From Dreissena polymorpha (taxonomy: Eukaryota > Mollusca > Bivalvia > Myida > Dreissenidae), in contig NC_068359.1 in the NCBI RefSeq assembly GCF_020536995.1, positions 64,574,004 through 64,638,003 of the forward strand: 64,000 nucleotides of DNA, written 5' to 3'. This document shows positions 23,001-34,817 of this stretch, piece by piece. Each line of letters opens with the position of its first letter. The first letter of the stretch is position 1. The position numbers and the translations under genes were made by a program. Below the pieces are notes generated by a model. That model was given only the letters and a program-made list of their open reading frames with translations. It did not search any database and was not told the DNA's origin.

Positions 23001-24967
23001 CAATGTTTGTTTAAAAGTCGAGCTGGCTCGGCATTCCAGCTCGACATTCAGTTCGACATTCGGATATAGTGTTGTACATTTTTTTGAATGTCGAGCTGGC
23101 TCGGCATTCCAGCTCGACATTCAGTTCGACATTCGGATATAGTTCTGTACAATTTTTTTTAATGTCGAGCTGGCTCGGCATTCCAGCTTGACATTCAGTT
23201 CGGCATTCGGAGATAGTGTTGTACAATAATTTTTGAACGACGAGCTGGCTCGGCATTCCAGCTCGACATTCAGTTCGGCATTCGCATATAGTGTTGTATG
23301 CTTATTTTTGAATGTCGAGCTGGCTCGGCATTCCAGCTCGACATTCAGTTCGGCATTCGCATACAGTGTTGTATGCTTATTTTCGAATGTCGAGCTGGCT
23401 CGGCATTCCAGCTTGACATTCAGTTCGACATTCGTATATAGTGTTGTACAATTTTTGTTTGAAAGTCGAGCTGGCTCGGCATTCCAGCTCGACATTCAGT
23501 TCGACATTCGGATATAGTGTTGTACATTTTTTTGAATGTCGAGCTGGCTCGGCATTCCAGCTCGACATTCAGTTCGACATTCGGATATAGTTCTGTACAA
23601 TAATTTTTGAATGACGAGCTGGCTCGGCATTCCAGCTCGACATTCAGTTCGGCATTCTCATATAGTGTTGTATGCTTATTTTCGAATGTCGAGCTGGCTC
23701 GGCATTCCAGCTCGACATTCAGTTCGGCATTCGCATATAGTGTTGTATACTTATTTTTGAATGATGAGCTGGCTCGGCATTCCAGCTCGACATTCAGTTC
23801 GACTTTCGGGGATAGTATTGTACAATAATTTTTGAATGACGAGCTGGCTCGGCATTCCAGCTCGACATTCAGTTCGACATTCGGAGATAGTGTTGTACAA
23901 TAATTTTAGAATGACGAGCTGGCTCGGCATTCCAGCTCGACATTCAGTTCGACATTCGGAGATAGTGTTGTACAATATTTTTTGAATGACGAGCTGGCTC
24001 GGCATTCCAGCTCGACATTCAGTTCGGCATTCGCATATAGTGTCGTATGCTTATTTTCGAATGTCGAGCTGGCTCGGCATTCCAGCTCGACATTTAGTTC
24101 GGCATTCGCATACAGTGTTGTATGCTTATTTTCGAATCTCGAGCTGGCTCGGCATTCCAGCTCGACATTCAGCTCGGCAATCGCATAAAGTGTTGTATGC
24201 TTATTTTCGAATGTCGAGCTGGCTCGGCATTCCAGCTCGACATTCAGTTCGACATTCGGATATAGTGTTGTACAATTTTTTTTGAATGTCGAGCTGGCTC
24301 GGCATTCCAGCTCGACATTCAGTTCGACATTCGGAGATAGTGTTGTACAATAATTTTTGAATGACGAGCTGGCTCGGCATTCCAGCTCAACATTCAGTTC
24401 GGCATTCGCATAAAGTGTTGTATGCTTATTTTCGAATGTCGAGCTGGCTCGGCATTCCAGCTCGACATTCAGTTCGGCATTCGCATATAGTGTTGTATGC
24501 TTATTTTCGAATGTCGAGCTGGCTCGGCATTCCAGCTCGACATTCAGTTCGGCATTCGCATATAGTATTGTATGCTTATTTTCGAATGTCGAGCTGGCTC
24601 GGCATTCCAGCTCGACATTCAGTTCGGCATTCGCATACAGTGTTGTATGCTTTTTTCGAATGTCGATCTGGCTCGGCATTCCAGCTCGACATTCAGTTCG
24701 ACATTCGTATATAGTATTGTACAATAATTTTTGAATGACGAGCTGGCTCGGCATTCCAGCACGACATTCAGTTCGACATTCGGATATAGTGTTGTACAAT
24801 AATTTTTGAATGACGAGCTGGCTCGGCATTCCAGCTCGACATTCAGTTCGGCATTCGCATAAAGTGTTGTATGCTTATTTTTGAATGTCGAGCTGGCTCG
24901 GCATTCCAGCTCGACATTCAGTTCGACATTCGCATATAGTATTGTACAATAATTTTTAAATGTCGAG
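20091..24967 (+). repeat. Array A: about 65 copies of a 75-bp hairpin unit
   Basis: Tandem units of 75 bp. Each contains GAATGTCGAGCTGG, then CTCGGCATT, then CCAGCTCGACATTC: 14-bp arms that are exact reverse complements around a 9-base loop. A variable half follows with CATATAGTGTTGTATGC. At least three variants (tail TGCTTATTTTC; tail TACAATAATTTTTGAATGAC; tail TTTTTGTTTAAAAG) recur in similar order, showing higher-order structure from unequal exchange. Because 75 is a multiple of three, long open frames appear on both strands with 25-residue periodicity; I regard these as artefacts. The minus-strand version is array B. Confidence 0.97.
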
Positions 24968-25731
24968 CTGACCGATGGACGACCAACCGATGTCCGACGG
25001 ACCGGAGAGGAATAACCGATGGACGACCGGCAGATTGATAAGGGACGACCGATGGACGACCGACGGACATTGGCAGACAATGGATGACCGATGGACGGCC
25101 AACAGTTGAACGATGGACGACCGATGGATGACCGATCTTCGAGGGACAATCGATGGACGACCGATGGACTACCGAAGTATGGGCGAGGGACGACATATGG
25201 ACGAACGACTGTTGTACGAGGGATAACCGATGGACGACCGACAGACGGATAAGGGACGACCGATGGACAACCGACGGACGGACAAGGGCAGACAATGGAC
25301 GACCGATGTACGGGCAACAGTTGGACGAGGGGCGACCGATGGACGATCGATCGACGAGGGACGACCGATGGACGACCGACGGTTGGGCGAGGGACGACAT
25401 ATGGGCGAATGACTGTTGGACGAGGGACGACCGATTGATGACTGATAGTCGACCGTTGGACGACTGATGGACGACAAATGGACGACCTATGGATGACCGA
25501 CGGTTGGGCGAGGGACGTCATATGGACGAACGACGGTTGTATGATGGACGACCGGTGGACGACCGATGGACGACCGATGGACGACCGATGGACGACCCGC
25601 TGTTGGGCGAGGACCGACCAATGAATAACCGACGGCCGTCCATATGTCGTCCCTCGTCTAACCGTCGGACGTCCATCGGTCGTCCCTCGTCCAACCGTCG
25701 GCCGTCCATCGGTCGTTCCTCGCCAATTAAG
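24968..25731. repeat. GGACGACCGAT-type minisatellite with internal strand switch
   Basis: Degenerate short-period repeat of about 11-12 bp built on GATGGACGACC, starting directly at the end of array A. From about 25,636 to 25,731 the same words appear as the reverse complement (CGTCCATCGGTCGTCC), so the array turns back on itself at its right end. Open frames through it are repeat artefacts. Confidence 0.85.
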
Positions 25732-26640
25732 TAAACAAACTATGGACAAAAAAATCAAAAATGGTAATAATTATGATAATGATAATACAATAGTGGTGAT
25801 AATAATGGCAATGATGATATTGATGGTTATGTTGATGTTGGTGATTAATATGATGCTGGAGTTAATGATGATGATGATAGCAATACTAATTATGGTTATA
25901 ATAGGTAAAATCTATACACTTAACGAAAGATACACCTAATCACATTTATCTATTTTATATTATAAGGGATCTAATATGATTTTCATTTTTTTATGATTGT
26001 AAAATAAATCTCCTTTTTATAGCAGTGAAGGATATAGTCTAATTGGCCACCGTGGACTGGTGTATAATAATGAATTGGGTAAATTTGACCTACTTTGGTT
26101 CAAAATTAAATTATTTTCCCCTAAAAGGTCACTGGGGTGGTCAGCACATAAGGTAGTCGTGAAAGAGGCAGCGATGACCGGTAAATGAACTATGACATTT
26201 ATACACAACTCAACTAGTTGACCTCTCTGACCTCGGTCGCCAGAAAGATGGAATGCTCTGAATACACCAGGCTCTTGAAATGTCTGGCTATTCTGTCTTT
26301 TGATTGGCTGGCTTCTGGTAAGTAACGAACGACGGTGCTGTCCAACATCTAGGGATGTAACACGTTACCCACAGAACCAGTTTTTCGCGAGCATAAGTCT
26401 TTTGATTATCTGGGGAACGCAGACACCTTTTACAGGGACACTTCGTCTTTGAAGTAAGTTATTTGTTTTACTTTTTTATTTTCCGATTGATTTGCATGTA
26501 CGATAACAACGTCCATATGGACAGCAAAGACTTTAATTTCACTTTTGTTAAATATGACCGTACTGTTGTTTGATGTTTATTATGTGTATATTTTTATTTC
26601 AAAAACAGTTTGAATTGTGTTTGTTATAAATATTTGCTTC
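25732..26640. other. AT-rich stretch with ATG/GAT-rich simple sequence
   Basis: 25,760-25,900 is a degenerate ATGATG/GATAAT-rich tract. I see no gene in the remainder. Confidence 0.6.
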
Positions 26641-26937
26641 ATATGTGGAATATTACGACAACTACGCACCTAGCCAAAATAATGTTTTTATCTCCTACCG
26701 GAGGGATATTGTTTTGCGATGTCCGTCCTTACGTCCGTCCATGACACTATTTTCCGTCACGAGCTGTTTCTCAGTAACAATTGCATGGAACTTCAAGTTA
26801 AATGAACAAATTACTAAGATGAGGCCACAACTTAATAAGTTTTGGGAACAAGTTAAGAAGTTGTGGCCCAATTTACTAAGCAAATGTCTCCAGTTAATAA
26901 ATTGTGGGGACAACGTACTTAGTTGTTTGCACAATTA
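26641..26937. other. Non-coding, probable dispersed-repeat piece
   Basis: Contains CTCCTACCGGAGGGATATTG, a small hairpin followed by CCGTCC words, and then several variants of an AAGTTGTGGCC-like word (26,820-26,930). This looks like the start of another dispersed repeat. No gene. Confidence 0.4.
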
Positions 26938-27192
26938 TCATGCCCCCCTTCGAAGAAGAGGGGGTATATTGCTTTGCTCATGTCGGTCGGTCTGTCGGTC
27001 TGTCGGTGCGTCCACCAGGTGGTTTCCGGATGATTACTCAAGAACGCTTGGGCCTAGGATCATGAAACTTCATAGGTACATTGATCATGCCTCGCAGATG
27101 ACCCCTATTGATTTTGAGGTCACTAGGTCAAAGGTCAAGGTCACGGTGACCCAAAATAGTATCAAAGCGCTGAAGGCACTGAAGATGTTCGC
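26938..27192 (+). repeat. Dispersed repeat family 1, copy a
   Basis: Starts with the hairpin-like CCCCCTTCGAAGAAGAGGGG, then GTCGGTCTGTCGGTC words, GGATGATTACTCAAGAACGC, CCTAGGATCATGAAACTTCA and AGGTCAAAGGTCAAGGTCAC. Other copies lie at 32,046-32,472 and 43,862-44,333, with a right-end piece at 31,757-31,927. It has no coding capacity that I can see. I recognise it as a very common bivalve repeat but do not know its class. Confidence 0.85.
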
Positions 27193-28209
27193 TATTGCAT
27201 AATTTAACACGCAATTCATTTTTCAAAATCAATCGCAAGTTTGAAATGAACACACGCCATTCAACTTAAAAAAGTGTGTGTCATAGCGCACGGGTCGAGT
27301 TTTGTGTGCACTTTTTATCATCCTTATTATTTCATAGAAATAACTAAGACAAAATAAAAACAGCATGCTTTTTTGGAAGTTCTGAAAGCAAAGAAAGTAT
27401 GATGAAAATGGTAATGAGAACTTAATATAAAGAAAATTGCAGTCACCATCATATTAAAGGAATATTTTTTCTAATATCAAATGACTATCTCACCAAGAAT
27501 ATAAATTCATAATGAAAGTTCCGTGTACAAAACTTTTGATTTTTGACACCATATACAAATTCAAAATATACAATAATCTTCGTATCTTGTATATGGAGGA
27601 ATAAAAGTATATAAACATTGCTGTTTATGCTTTACTTGTTACCCGAGCAGTTCACACGGTGTCAACAACGCTAACATAAACATAGGTATAGAGCACTAAT
27701 GCGCTTTTAGGCGAAACTGTTTCAGTTTTCATCTTAGTGACTTTAACATAACGCCAACAGACACGCATGAATATTTTCGAATATTTAATAAGCTGATTCG
27801 AGATACAACCTCTGAATTTTTGCTACATTACTGCGTATGTGCTCAATTCAAAGGATGTAGCACTGTTCAGTGTAAGAAATTCCGGACTACTCTCTGTATG
27901 CTCAAACGACACAAATTGTGGCCCTGTTACAATTACGCGTTACAATCCATCTCGCAGAATTTCAATTTCGCCTCCAAGATGAGAAAACAATCATTAGCGA
28001 AATAGTATAGTGTCACGATAAGAGAAAATCGTTTAATTATCATACCACAATGTTTGCCGTACTTGGTCAGCACGTCTGGAAATCATTCCTTAATGCGTCG
28101 ATAGGCTGCCATTATTAACAAGTTTGCTATTTTGAATTCAATTTGGTATCAAAAAGCATTGTTTTTAAATATGGGATTTTCAATTCGCATTGAGATTTGT
28201 AATGACCCT
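27193..28209. other. Non-coding
   Basis: A 61-codon open frame at 27,820-28,005 has several cysteines but no recognisable motif and no splice context, so I do not call it. Nothing else supported. Confidence 0.5.
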
Positions 28210-28411
28210 CGTCATGCGAAAATGGGTCTTATTCCATATGCGCCCTTCATATAAATAGCCCACTCAGCTATCCCTCCTTCTGGTAAGGAGAAACATAACA
28301 TATTGAGTGATTTTAAAGCGAACAGCGTCGCCTATGGCCTGACTGCGCAAGAGCACATGTTGGGTTTAACAAACGCTTGCCGAAACGCATAAGACCCATT
28401 TTCGCATGACG
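28210..28411. mobile_element. MITE-like element with 23-bp inverted ends
   Basis: CGTCATGCGAAAATGGGTCT at the left is matched by the exact reverse complement ending TTTTCGCATGACG at the right, 202 bp in all. There is no ORF. The flanking bases do not give a clear target duplication. I recall this end sequence from other bivalve genomes. Confidence 0.75.
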
Positions 28412-28439
28412 GCGCTATTGACGTGTGATTTAAATGTGA

Positions 28440-30030
28440 CGAAAGAAAACTGCGTTTAAATCAAATATAAACATACGATATATTTCGATAATGAAGAAAG
28501 ATACTCATAACAAGGCATATGAGGACACATATGAAGTGCTCTCCCGTAGTATATTTTTTATTTACTCACACTAATGTGTGGTTTGACAATGCTAACACAC
28601 ATTTCATGCGGTGAATATGCAGCTTACAAGTGAAAAACACAACACAATAGTTTAACTTTTGTTTAATTGTATTCAATTATTTAGAAAAGTAAATTGCTAA
28701 CTTTATTTCAAAGTCGGCGTATACGCCGACTACATTTTTAAAAGACATGTATTGTTATAAATATATTTAATATAATATATTTAGTTGTTTTCGGTTTTAG
28801 CGATTATAAAGCATTTTCGAGGTTGCCTATAGTATGCCTGAGTAATTAATGAACTCATATCCAACTGTCAATGTATTGAGAACTGTGAATATAAACAAGC
28901 TAACCCTTCTACTAAGCTTCTACTATTGCGTTGCTAGCACCCGTAAATACAAAAGATCGCCGCTATGTGTTGAGAACCAAGAACGCTTTCCAGAAATACC
29001 CGATGTAGTAGCTTCAACGAGGTTATGAAACAGGTCATTCGTATTATTATTATAAATTATTTGTTATATTCGGGTTAAGCGATTATGATTTTTTTAGTCT
29101 ATCGTATCGCTGAAGTTATTGTTGAACTTATGTTCAACGTTTTATAAATTGAGAATATAAATAAGCGTCAACTTTTTCCCAAATCTCTCAATTTACGACC
29201 TGTACTACGTCATTGAGTTGTATGTGAGAGCGTAACCTATTGCGTTGTTATCGCCCGTAAACTTTCCTTTGTTTATCAACAGGCGCATCTATTAATAGCC
29301 TCATATCATGAATGCCAAAACACCCGCGAAAAAGAACCACGTGACCAAATAGGGCGCTAAACGCAAATACCTTGCGACTACGACTTTAATTATGTAAGAA
29401 CGCTCCGCAATTCCTCTGAAGCCGGGGCCTTGTGATTGCTTTTACGTAAAGAATTGACCTCTAACTGAAGTAAGCAAAGGAAACGCAGCACCTAATTGAC
29501 CCATTCCTTCTATGTGCGAAGGCAGATTGAATTTTACTAATGTATGGTTTGCCTATTATAACACACATTATAATGCGGTAAATATGCGACTAAAAGTAAA
29601 AAAACACTATAATTAAACTTTTGTTTTTAATTAAGTTATTTAGAAACCAAAATTCCAAACCTTATTTCAAAACAGCAAGACTACATTTTTTAGAGAATAT
29701 TCTTGTTATATTTAAATGTTTTTTAACAGTTTCAGCGATAATGAATCATTTTTATGTTGTCTATCGTATCCCGGTAATTATTGTTGAACTCGTGGTCAAC
29801 GTGTTATTAATTGAGACCTGTGAATATAAACAAGCGTAACCTTATACTAGTGCGTAATTCTCACCCGGACTCCCCTTTGTTTATCGCCAGCCTCAGATTT
29901 ATGAATGAGATGAGCGAAAATACTACGTCACGCAGACGCAGCAGAAAGTGGACTATTTTAATCATTCATAAACAATCTCCTCCGCGACACGTGCAATACG
30001 ATCATTGTTTTTTTTATTCTTTTCTATAAA
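28440..30030. repeat. Diverged long direct repeats
   Basis: About 300 bp at 28,560-28,910 recur in diverged form at 29,530-29,845 (shared words AACACACATT, TAAACTTTTGTTT, GTGAATATAAACAAGC), with a partial copy at 29,050-29,175. No ORF that I can support. An older local duplication. Confidence 0.55.
28712..28731. repeat. Perfect 20-bp palindrome
   Basis: AGTCGGCGTATACGCCGACT is its own reverse complement. It is GC-rich inside an AT-rich setting and lies in the first of the diverged direct repeats; the later copy lacks it. Confidence 0.9.
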
Positions 30031-30669
30031 ACACCATTCGAAACTATTGCATTTAACACGATATTAATATAATGTTTCCATTTGTGAATAAACATAATTG
30101 GAGAACTCAAACCTCTTGCATAAATTATACAACTCTTTCTTCGCGCGTAGTGTAAGCGGGAATTGGGCTAATCATACCCAGGCCGTATCGACCTGAATTT
30201 TACATCAAGCACATTAGACGGTCGCTAAAGCGACCATCTAAAAATGGTTTTTGGATGATAACTCAAGAACGCATACGCGGCCAACAGGGCAAACTCTGAA
30301 TAATATAACTGAAGCAACTGGTCTGTTATCCTAAATCTATAATTATCAGTCCAACGAAACATCATCCTTTGAGTAAAATAAAGTGAATCAGTAAAAATAT
30401 TATCAGAATATGAGATTTTTTTGTATATTTTGAATATTAAATATTGTGTTAATGTTTAATTTTGTTGATTAATATAAATATTAGCAGAACAGGGGAGGTA
30501 ATACCCTATTATATCTTTCTTATATACAGGGGAAACATATGCAATAAGTTTAAATTTCATGTTTAATAAATAGAAGATATTTGTTCATGTCAGTGTGAGA
30601 TCATTTGTTATTTATTATGATCACATTTTATTATTACTTTGACAAAACAACACTTACCTGAATACCACA
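30031..30669. other. Non-coding
   Basis: AT-rich, with a word typical of a dispersed repeat near 30,235-30,270 (GATGATAACTCAAGAACGC). 30,630-30,720 is related to 34,195-34,285 (ACAAAACAACxCTTACCTGA and TCCACCCAAAC). Confidence 0.5.
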
Positions 30670-31756
30670 ATGAATTCCACCCAAACAATACCCCACGCCC
30701 CTACCAGAATCCCTTCCCCCCAAACCTACCCCCCCCCCCATTTTTTTTTAACATCATCTAATAAATTACCACACCCCACATTATATCCCCCTCTCACTCC
30801 CCCCTACCCCCAACCCCCCAAACAAAAATATTTTTTTAAACATCTAATAAATTACCACACCACCACATTATACCCCCCTCTCACTCCCCCTACCCCCCTA
30901 CCCCACAACCCCAATCCCCCATTTTTTAATATAATAAATTACCACACTCCACATTATACCCCCCCTCTCACCCCCCATCCCCCCTACCCCCCCCCCAAAA
31001 AAAATTTTTTTTTAAACATCTAATAAATTACCACACCCCACATTATACCCCTCTCACCCCCCATCCCCCTTCCCCACCCCTCCCATTTTTTAAACATCTA
31101 ATAAATTACCACACCCCACATTATATCCCCATCTCACTCCCCCCTACCCCCCGGCCCCCAATTTTTTTTACATCTTATAAATTACCACACACCACATTAC
31201 ACATCTCAACCCCCCCCCCCCACCTCCCGACCCCCCCCGCACCCCCACCTTCCAAAAAAAAACACAAAAAAATTAAACATAGAAGCAAGGACCACACCCC
31301 ACAGGAGATCCCCCGCTCAACACCCCTACCCCCGACCCCCGCCACCCCCCCCCCAAACAAAAATATTTTTTTAAACATCTAATAAATTACCACACACCAC
31401 ATTATACCCCCCGCTCACTCCCCCTACCCCCCTACCCCCCAACCCCAACCCCCATTTTTGTAATCTAATAAATTACCAAACTCAACATTATTCCCCCCTA
31501 TCACCCCCCACCCCCCCTACCCCCCTCCAAATTTTTTTTTTAAACATCTTATTAATTACCACACCCCACATTATACCCCCTCTCATCCCCCTATCCCCCT
31601 ACCCCACCCCCCAAATTTTTTTTAAACATCTAATAAATTACCACACCCCACATTATACCCCCCTCTCAATCCCCCCTACCCCCCGGCCCCCCCCATTTTT
31701 TTTTAAACATCTTATAAATTACAACACCCCACATTATACCCCCCTCTCACTCCCCC
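30670..31756. repeat. C-rich minisatellite
   Basis: About 11-12 imperfect units of 75-90 bp, each with TAATAAATTACCACACCCC, ATTATACCCCC, and runs of C broken by A and T, ending in a T-run and AAACATC. The plus strand is strongly C-rich, so the minus strand has many G-runs. It ends where a right-end piece of dispersed repeat family 1 begins. Open frames across it are Pro-rich artefacts. Confidence 0.9.
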
Positions 31757-31927
31757 CTTGATCATGACTGGCAGATGACTCGAAATAGTACAATGGTTTC
31801 CGGATAATAACTTACATTAGGTCAAAGGTCAAGGTCACAGTGACAAAAAACGTATTTACACAATTGCTGCCACTACAACTGACAGACCATTTGGGGGGCA
31901 TGCATGTTTTACAAACAGCCCTTGTCT
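31757..31927 (+). repeat. Dispersed repeat family 1, right-end piece
   Basis: Begins TTGATCATGACTGGCAGATG and ends TTTTACAAACAGCCCTTGTC, the characteristic right end of the family, including AGGTCAAAGGTCAAGGTCAC. Confidence 0.8.
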
Positions 31928-32045
31928 TAATTCATTTTAAACTGATGTTTGTAATACATGTTTATCATACATAGGAAAAATGTTTTTGAACAAAATAGTT
32001 ATTACAGTATATTTTAACAAGACGTTTAGAGAGAATCATAATATT

Positions 32046-32472
32046 ACGCCCCCCTTCGAAGAAGAGGGGGTATATTGCTTTGCACATGTCGGTCGGTCTG
32101 TCGGTCCGTCCACCAGGTCGTTTCCGGATGATAACTCAAGAACGCTTGGGCCTAGGATCATGAAACTTGATAGGTAGATTGATCATGACTCGCAGATGAC
32201 CCCTATTGATTTTCAGGTCGCTTGGTTAAAGGTCAAGGTCAGTGACCCGAAATAGTCAAATGGTTTCCGGATGAGAACTCAAGAACGCTTAGGCCTAGGA
32301 TCATGAAACTTGATAGGTAGATGGATCATGACTCGCAGATGACATCTATTGATTTTCAAGTCACTAGGTCAAAGGTCAAGGTCGTAGTGACAAAAACATA
32401 TTCACACAATGGCTGTCACTACAACGGAGAGTCCATATGGGGGCATGCATGTTTTACAAACAGCCCTTGTTT
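32046..32472 (+). repeat. Dispersed repeat family 1, copy b
   Basis: Complete-looking copy from CCCCCCTTCGAAGAAGAGGG to ACAAACAGCCCTTGTTT. It carries two internal repeats of the GGATGAxAACTCAAGAACGC ... AAAGGTCAAGGTC module. Confidence 0.88.
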
Positions 32473-33454
32473 TAAAAGTTGTTTCCACAAGTTATTAAGT
32501 TGAAGCCACAACATATGAAGTTGTTCACTCAAATTTATTAGTTGTTCCCACAAGTAACTTAGTTGCAGCCACAATATATATAAAGAATTGCGGTTGTCAC
32601 CTTTGTGCCACCGTGTAAAACAGAAAAAAACACGCATTGATTTGCTATATCTAATGGAAAACAGTGGACTGATTTATTATATTGAAACAAAATCTATTAC
32701 AATTAGCTGTCCAATTTGCCGAAACATCACATAAATGCAAGTCTAAATGACGAAGATTATTTTTTCAGCAGATTTATTAACTTAACCTCAAATTAATTCC
32801 ATACGAACATGCTCCATCATGAGACACTTTTTAAAAATGTTAAAAATCACATTAATTTGACTTTGTGCAAGGAATGTTTAACACAAATACGTCTGCAAAT
32901 TTGTTTTTGTAAGTTCGGCATTTTAAATTGGGACCATCGATTTCTAGGTCTAGGGAGTCCAGTTTATGGGGGGGGGGTTGAAAACACGTATTGCCCAGTA
33001 AAGGGTTGTTAAAAAGAGCAATCAGAAATGATAGCAAAGATGGTTATAGTTTGGTCAATCATTTAATATAGTATTAATAAAGAGATCATTATAAATTGTT
33101 TAATTACCACCACTAGATTCACATCGAAAAATCATTCAGATGTTTTTTTGATAATTGACTACCTATTTTCGGTTGTGTACTTTTATTTCATTTCTTATAT
33201 TTTATTTCATCAAACAGACTTTGACCATACAGAAAATTGTGTATACAGAATAAATTCTACCTAGTGAGCGATGACTCTATCGTGGGGATTATAACATTAC
33301 TTATCAAAAGGAAATAGCATTACATGTATATCAATATTATGAACTGCAATTCACGTATCATAACCTAATGACTTACAAGTTAAAATGGTCATGGCTCAGG
33401 GGTCAGAATGGAACGATAAGATATGGAAACTAATTTTTTAGTTCGACTTTTTGA
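32473..33454. other. Non-coding
   Basis: AT-rich. 32,490-32,590 has several variants of an AAGTTGTxxCCACAA word, similar to 26,820-26,930. A G-run lies at about 32,970-32,978. No gene. Confidence 0.5.
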
Positions 33455-34190
33455 AGAAAAATGAGAGCTATACTACTCGTCCCGGCGTCGCCGTCGGCGT
33501 TGGTGAAAGTTTTTGATAAAGTCAATCAACTTTAACACTATCAAAAGATAATTAACTCAAACTTGGAATACTTCTTTTTGGCAATAAGACAATTGTGTAT
33601 GTCATGTTGCATAACTCTATCAGCATTATTTTTAGAGTTATGCCCCTTTTTATACTTAGAACATTTAAATTTGGATAAGTTTTGTGTTAAGGTCCACTTT
33701 ATTCCTAAAGTATCAAAGCTATTGCTTTCATACTTGCAACACTAACTATCATACGGGGACTGTGCAGGCAAAGTAATGTAACTCTGACTGGCATTTTGAC
33801 AGAATTATGGCCCCTTTTTTACTCATAAAATGGAAAATTTGGTTAGGTTTTGTGTTTTGATCCATTTTACTCCTAAAGTATCATAGCTATTGCTTACAGA
33901 CTTGGAACACTCGCTAACTATCATAAGGACAAGTTGCATAACTCTGGTTGGCTTTTTTTCCGGAATTATGGCTCTTTTTAGACTTTGAATATTTTTTTAA
34001 ATTTTGTTTTTATATGCTTTTTACTTCACGGTTATTGCTTTCAAACTTCAATTACTTATTTACTATCATAAGGATACTGTACATGGCAAGTTGAATTTGA
34101 CCTTGACCTTTGAATGACCTTGAAATTCAAGGTAAAATAAATAAATTGTGCTCAAATTGCCATAACTTCTTTATGGAGAATCAGATTCGA
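33455..34190 (+). repeat. Dispersed repeat family 2
   Basis: Starts GAGAGCTATACTACTCGTCC with CGGCGTCGCCGTCGGCGTTGG, followed by three diverged modules built on TATGGCCCCTTTTTxxACT, CCTAAAGTATCAxAGCTATT and AACTATCATAxGG, and ending in a run of ACCTTGACCTTTGAATGACC. I recognise the module pattern from bivalve genomes. Non-coding. Confidence 0.75.
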
Positions 34191-34310
34191 TTCATACTTT
34201 GACAAAACAACGCTTACCTGACACACACAATGGACTCCACCCAAACCATCCCCAGACCCCACCCCAGAATCCCACCCCCCCATTTTTTTTAAAAAATGTG
34301 TTTTCCTTTG

Positions 34311-34817
34311 TTTATGCCCCATGTAGCAGTTGAACTGTCCGTCAGTCTGTGCGTCCGTCCGAAAACTTTAACATTGGTCATAACTTTGGCAATATTGAAG
34401 ATAGCAACTTGATATTTGGCATGGATGTGTATCTCATGGAGCTGCACATTTTGAGTGGTGGAAGGTCAAAGTCGTCCTTCAAGGTCAAAGGTCACATATA
34501 TTGCTTCAGTCCGTCCGATAACTTTTACATTGGTCATAACTTTTGAAATATTGAACATAGCAACTTGATATTTGGCATGCATGTGTATGTCGTGGAGCTG
34601 TACATTTTGAGTGGTGAAAGGTCAAGATCATCCTGTAAGGTCAAAGGTCAAGGTCAAAGGTAAAATTTTGCAATATTAAAGATAACAACTCGATATTTGG
34701 CATGCATGCGAATCTCATGGAGCTGCATATGTTGAGTGGTTAAAGGTCAAGGTCCTCCTTCAAGGTCAAAGGTCAAATATATGGCTTCAAAGCGGCGCAG
34801 TAGGGGGCATTTTGTTT
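34311..34817 (+). repeat. Dispersed repeat family 3
   Basis: From ATGCCCCATGTAGCAG to GCGGCGCAGTAGGGGGCATT, with three modules of CAACTTGATATTTGGCATG, CATGGAGCTGCACATTTTGA and AGGTCAAAGGTCA. Non-coding; a common bivalve repeat by recollection. Confidence 0.75.

Noticed and set aside
20016-24829. Many overlapping long ORFs on both strands with 25-residue repeats
   Set aside because: The 75-bp period keeps frames open by arithmetic. Both strands are open, frames shift with unit-length changes, and there is no start, splice or domain context.
20091-24967. CRISPR array
   Set aside because: Repeats are 75 bp, directly adjacent and without unique spacers, in a eukaryotic genome.
24918-25758. Arg/Ser/Pro-rich ORFs on both strands
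   Set aside because: Translation of the GATGGACGACC minisatellite.
27820-28005. Small Cys-containing ORF
   Set aside because: Irregular cysteine spacing, no splice sites and no compositional shift.
30670-31023. Pro-rich 117-codon ORF
   Set aside because: Translation of the C-rich minisatellite; no sign of selection on the frame.
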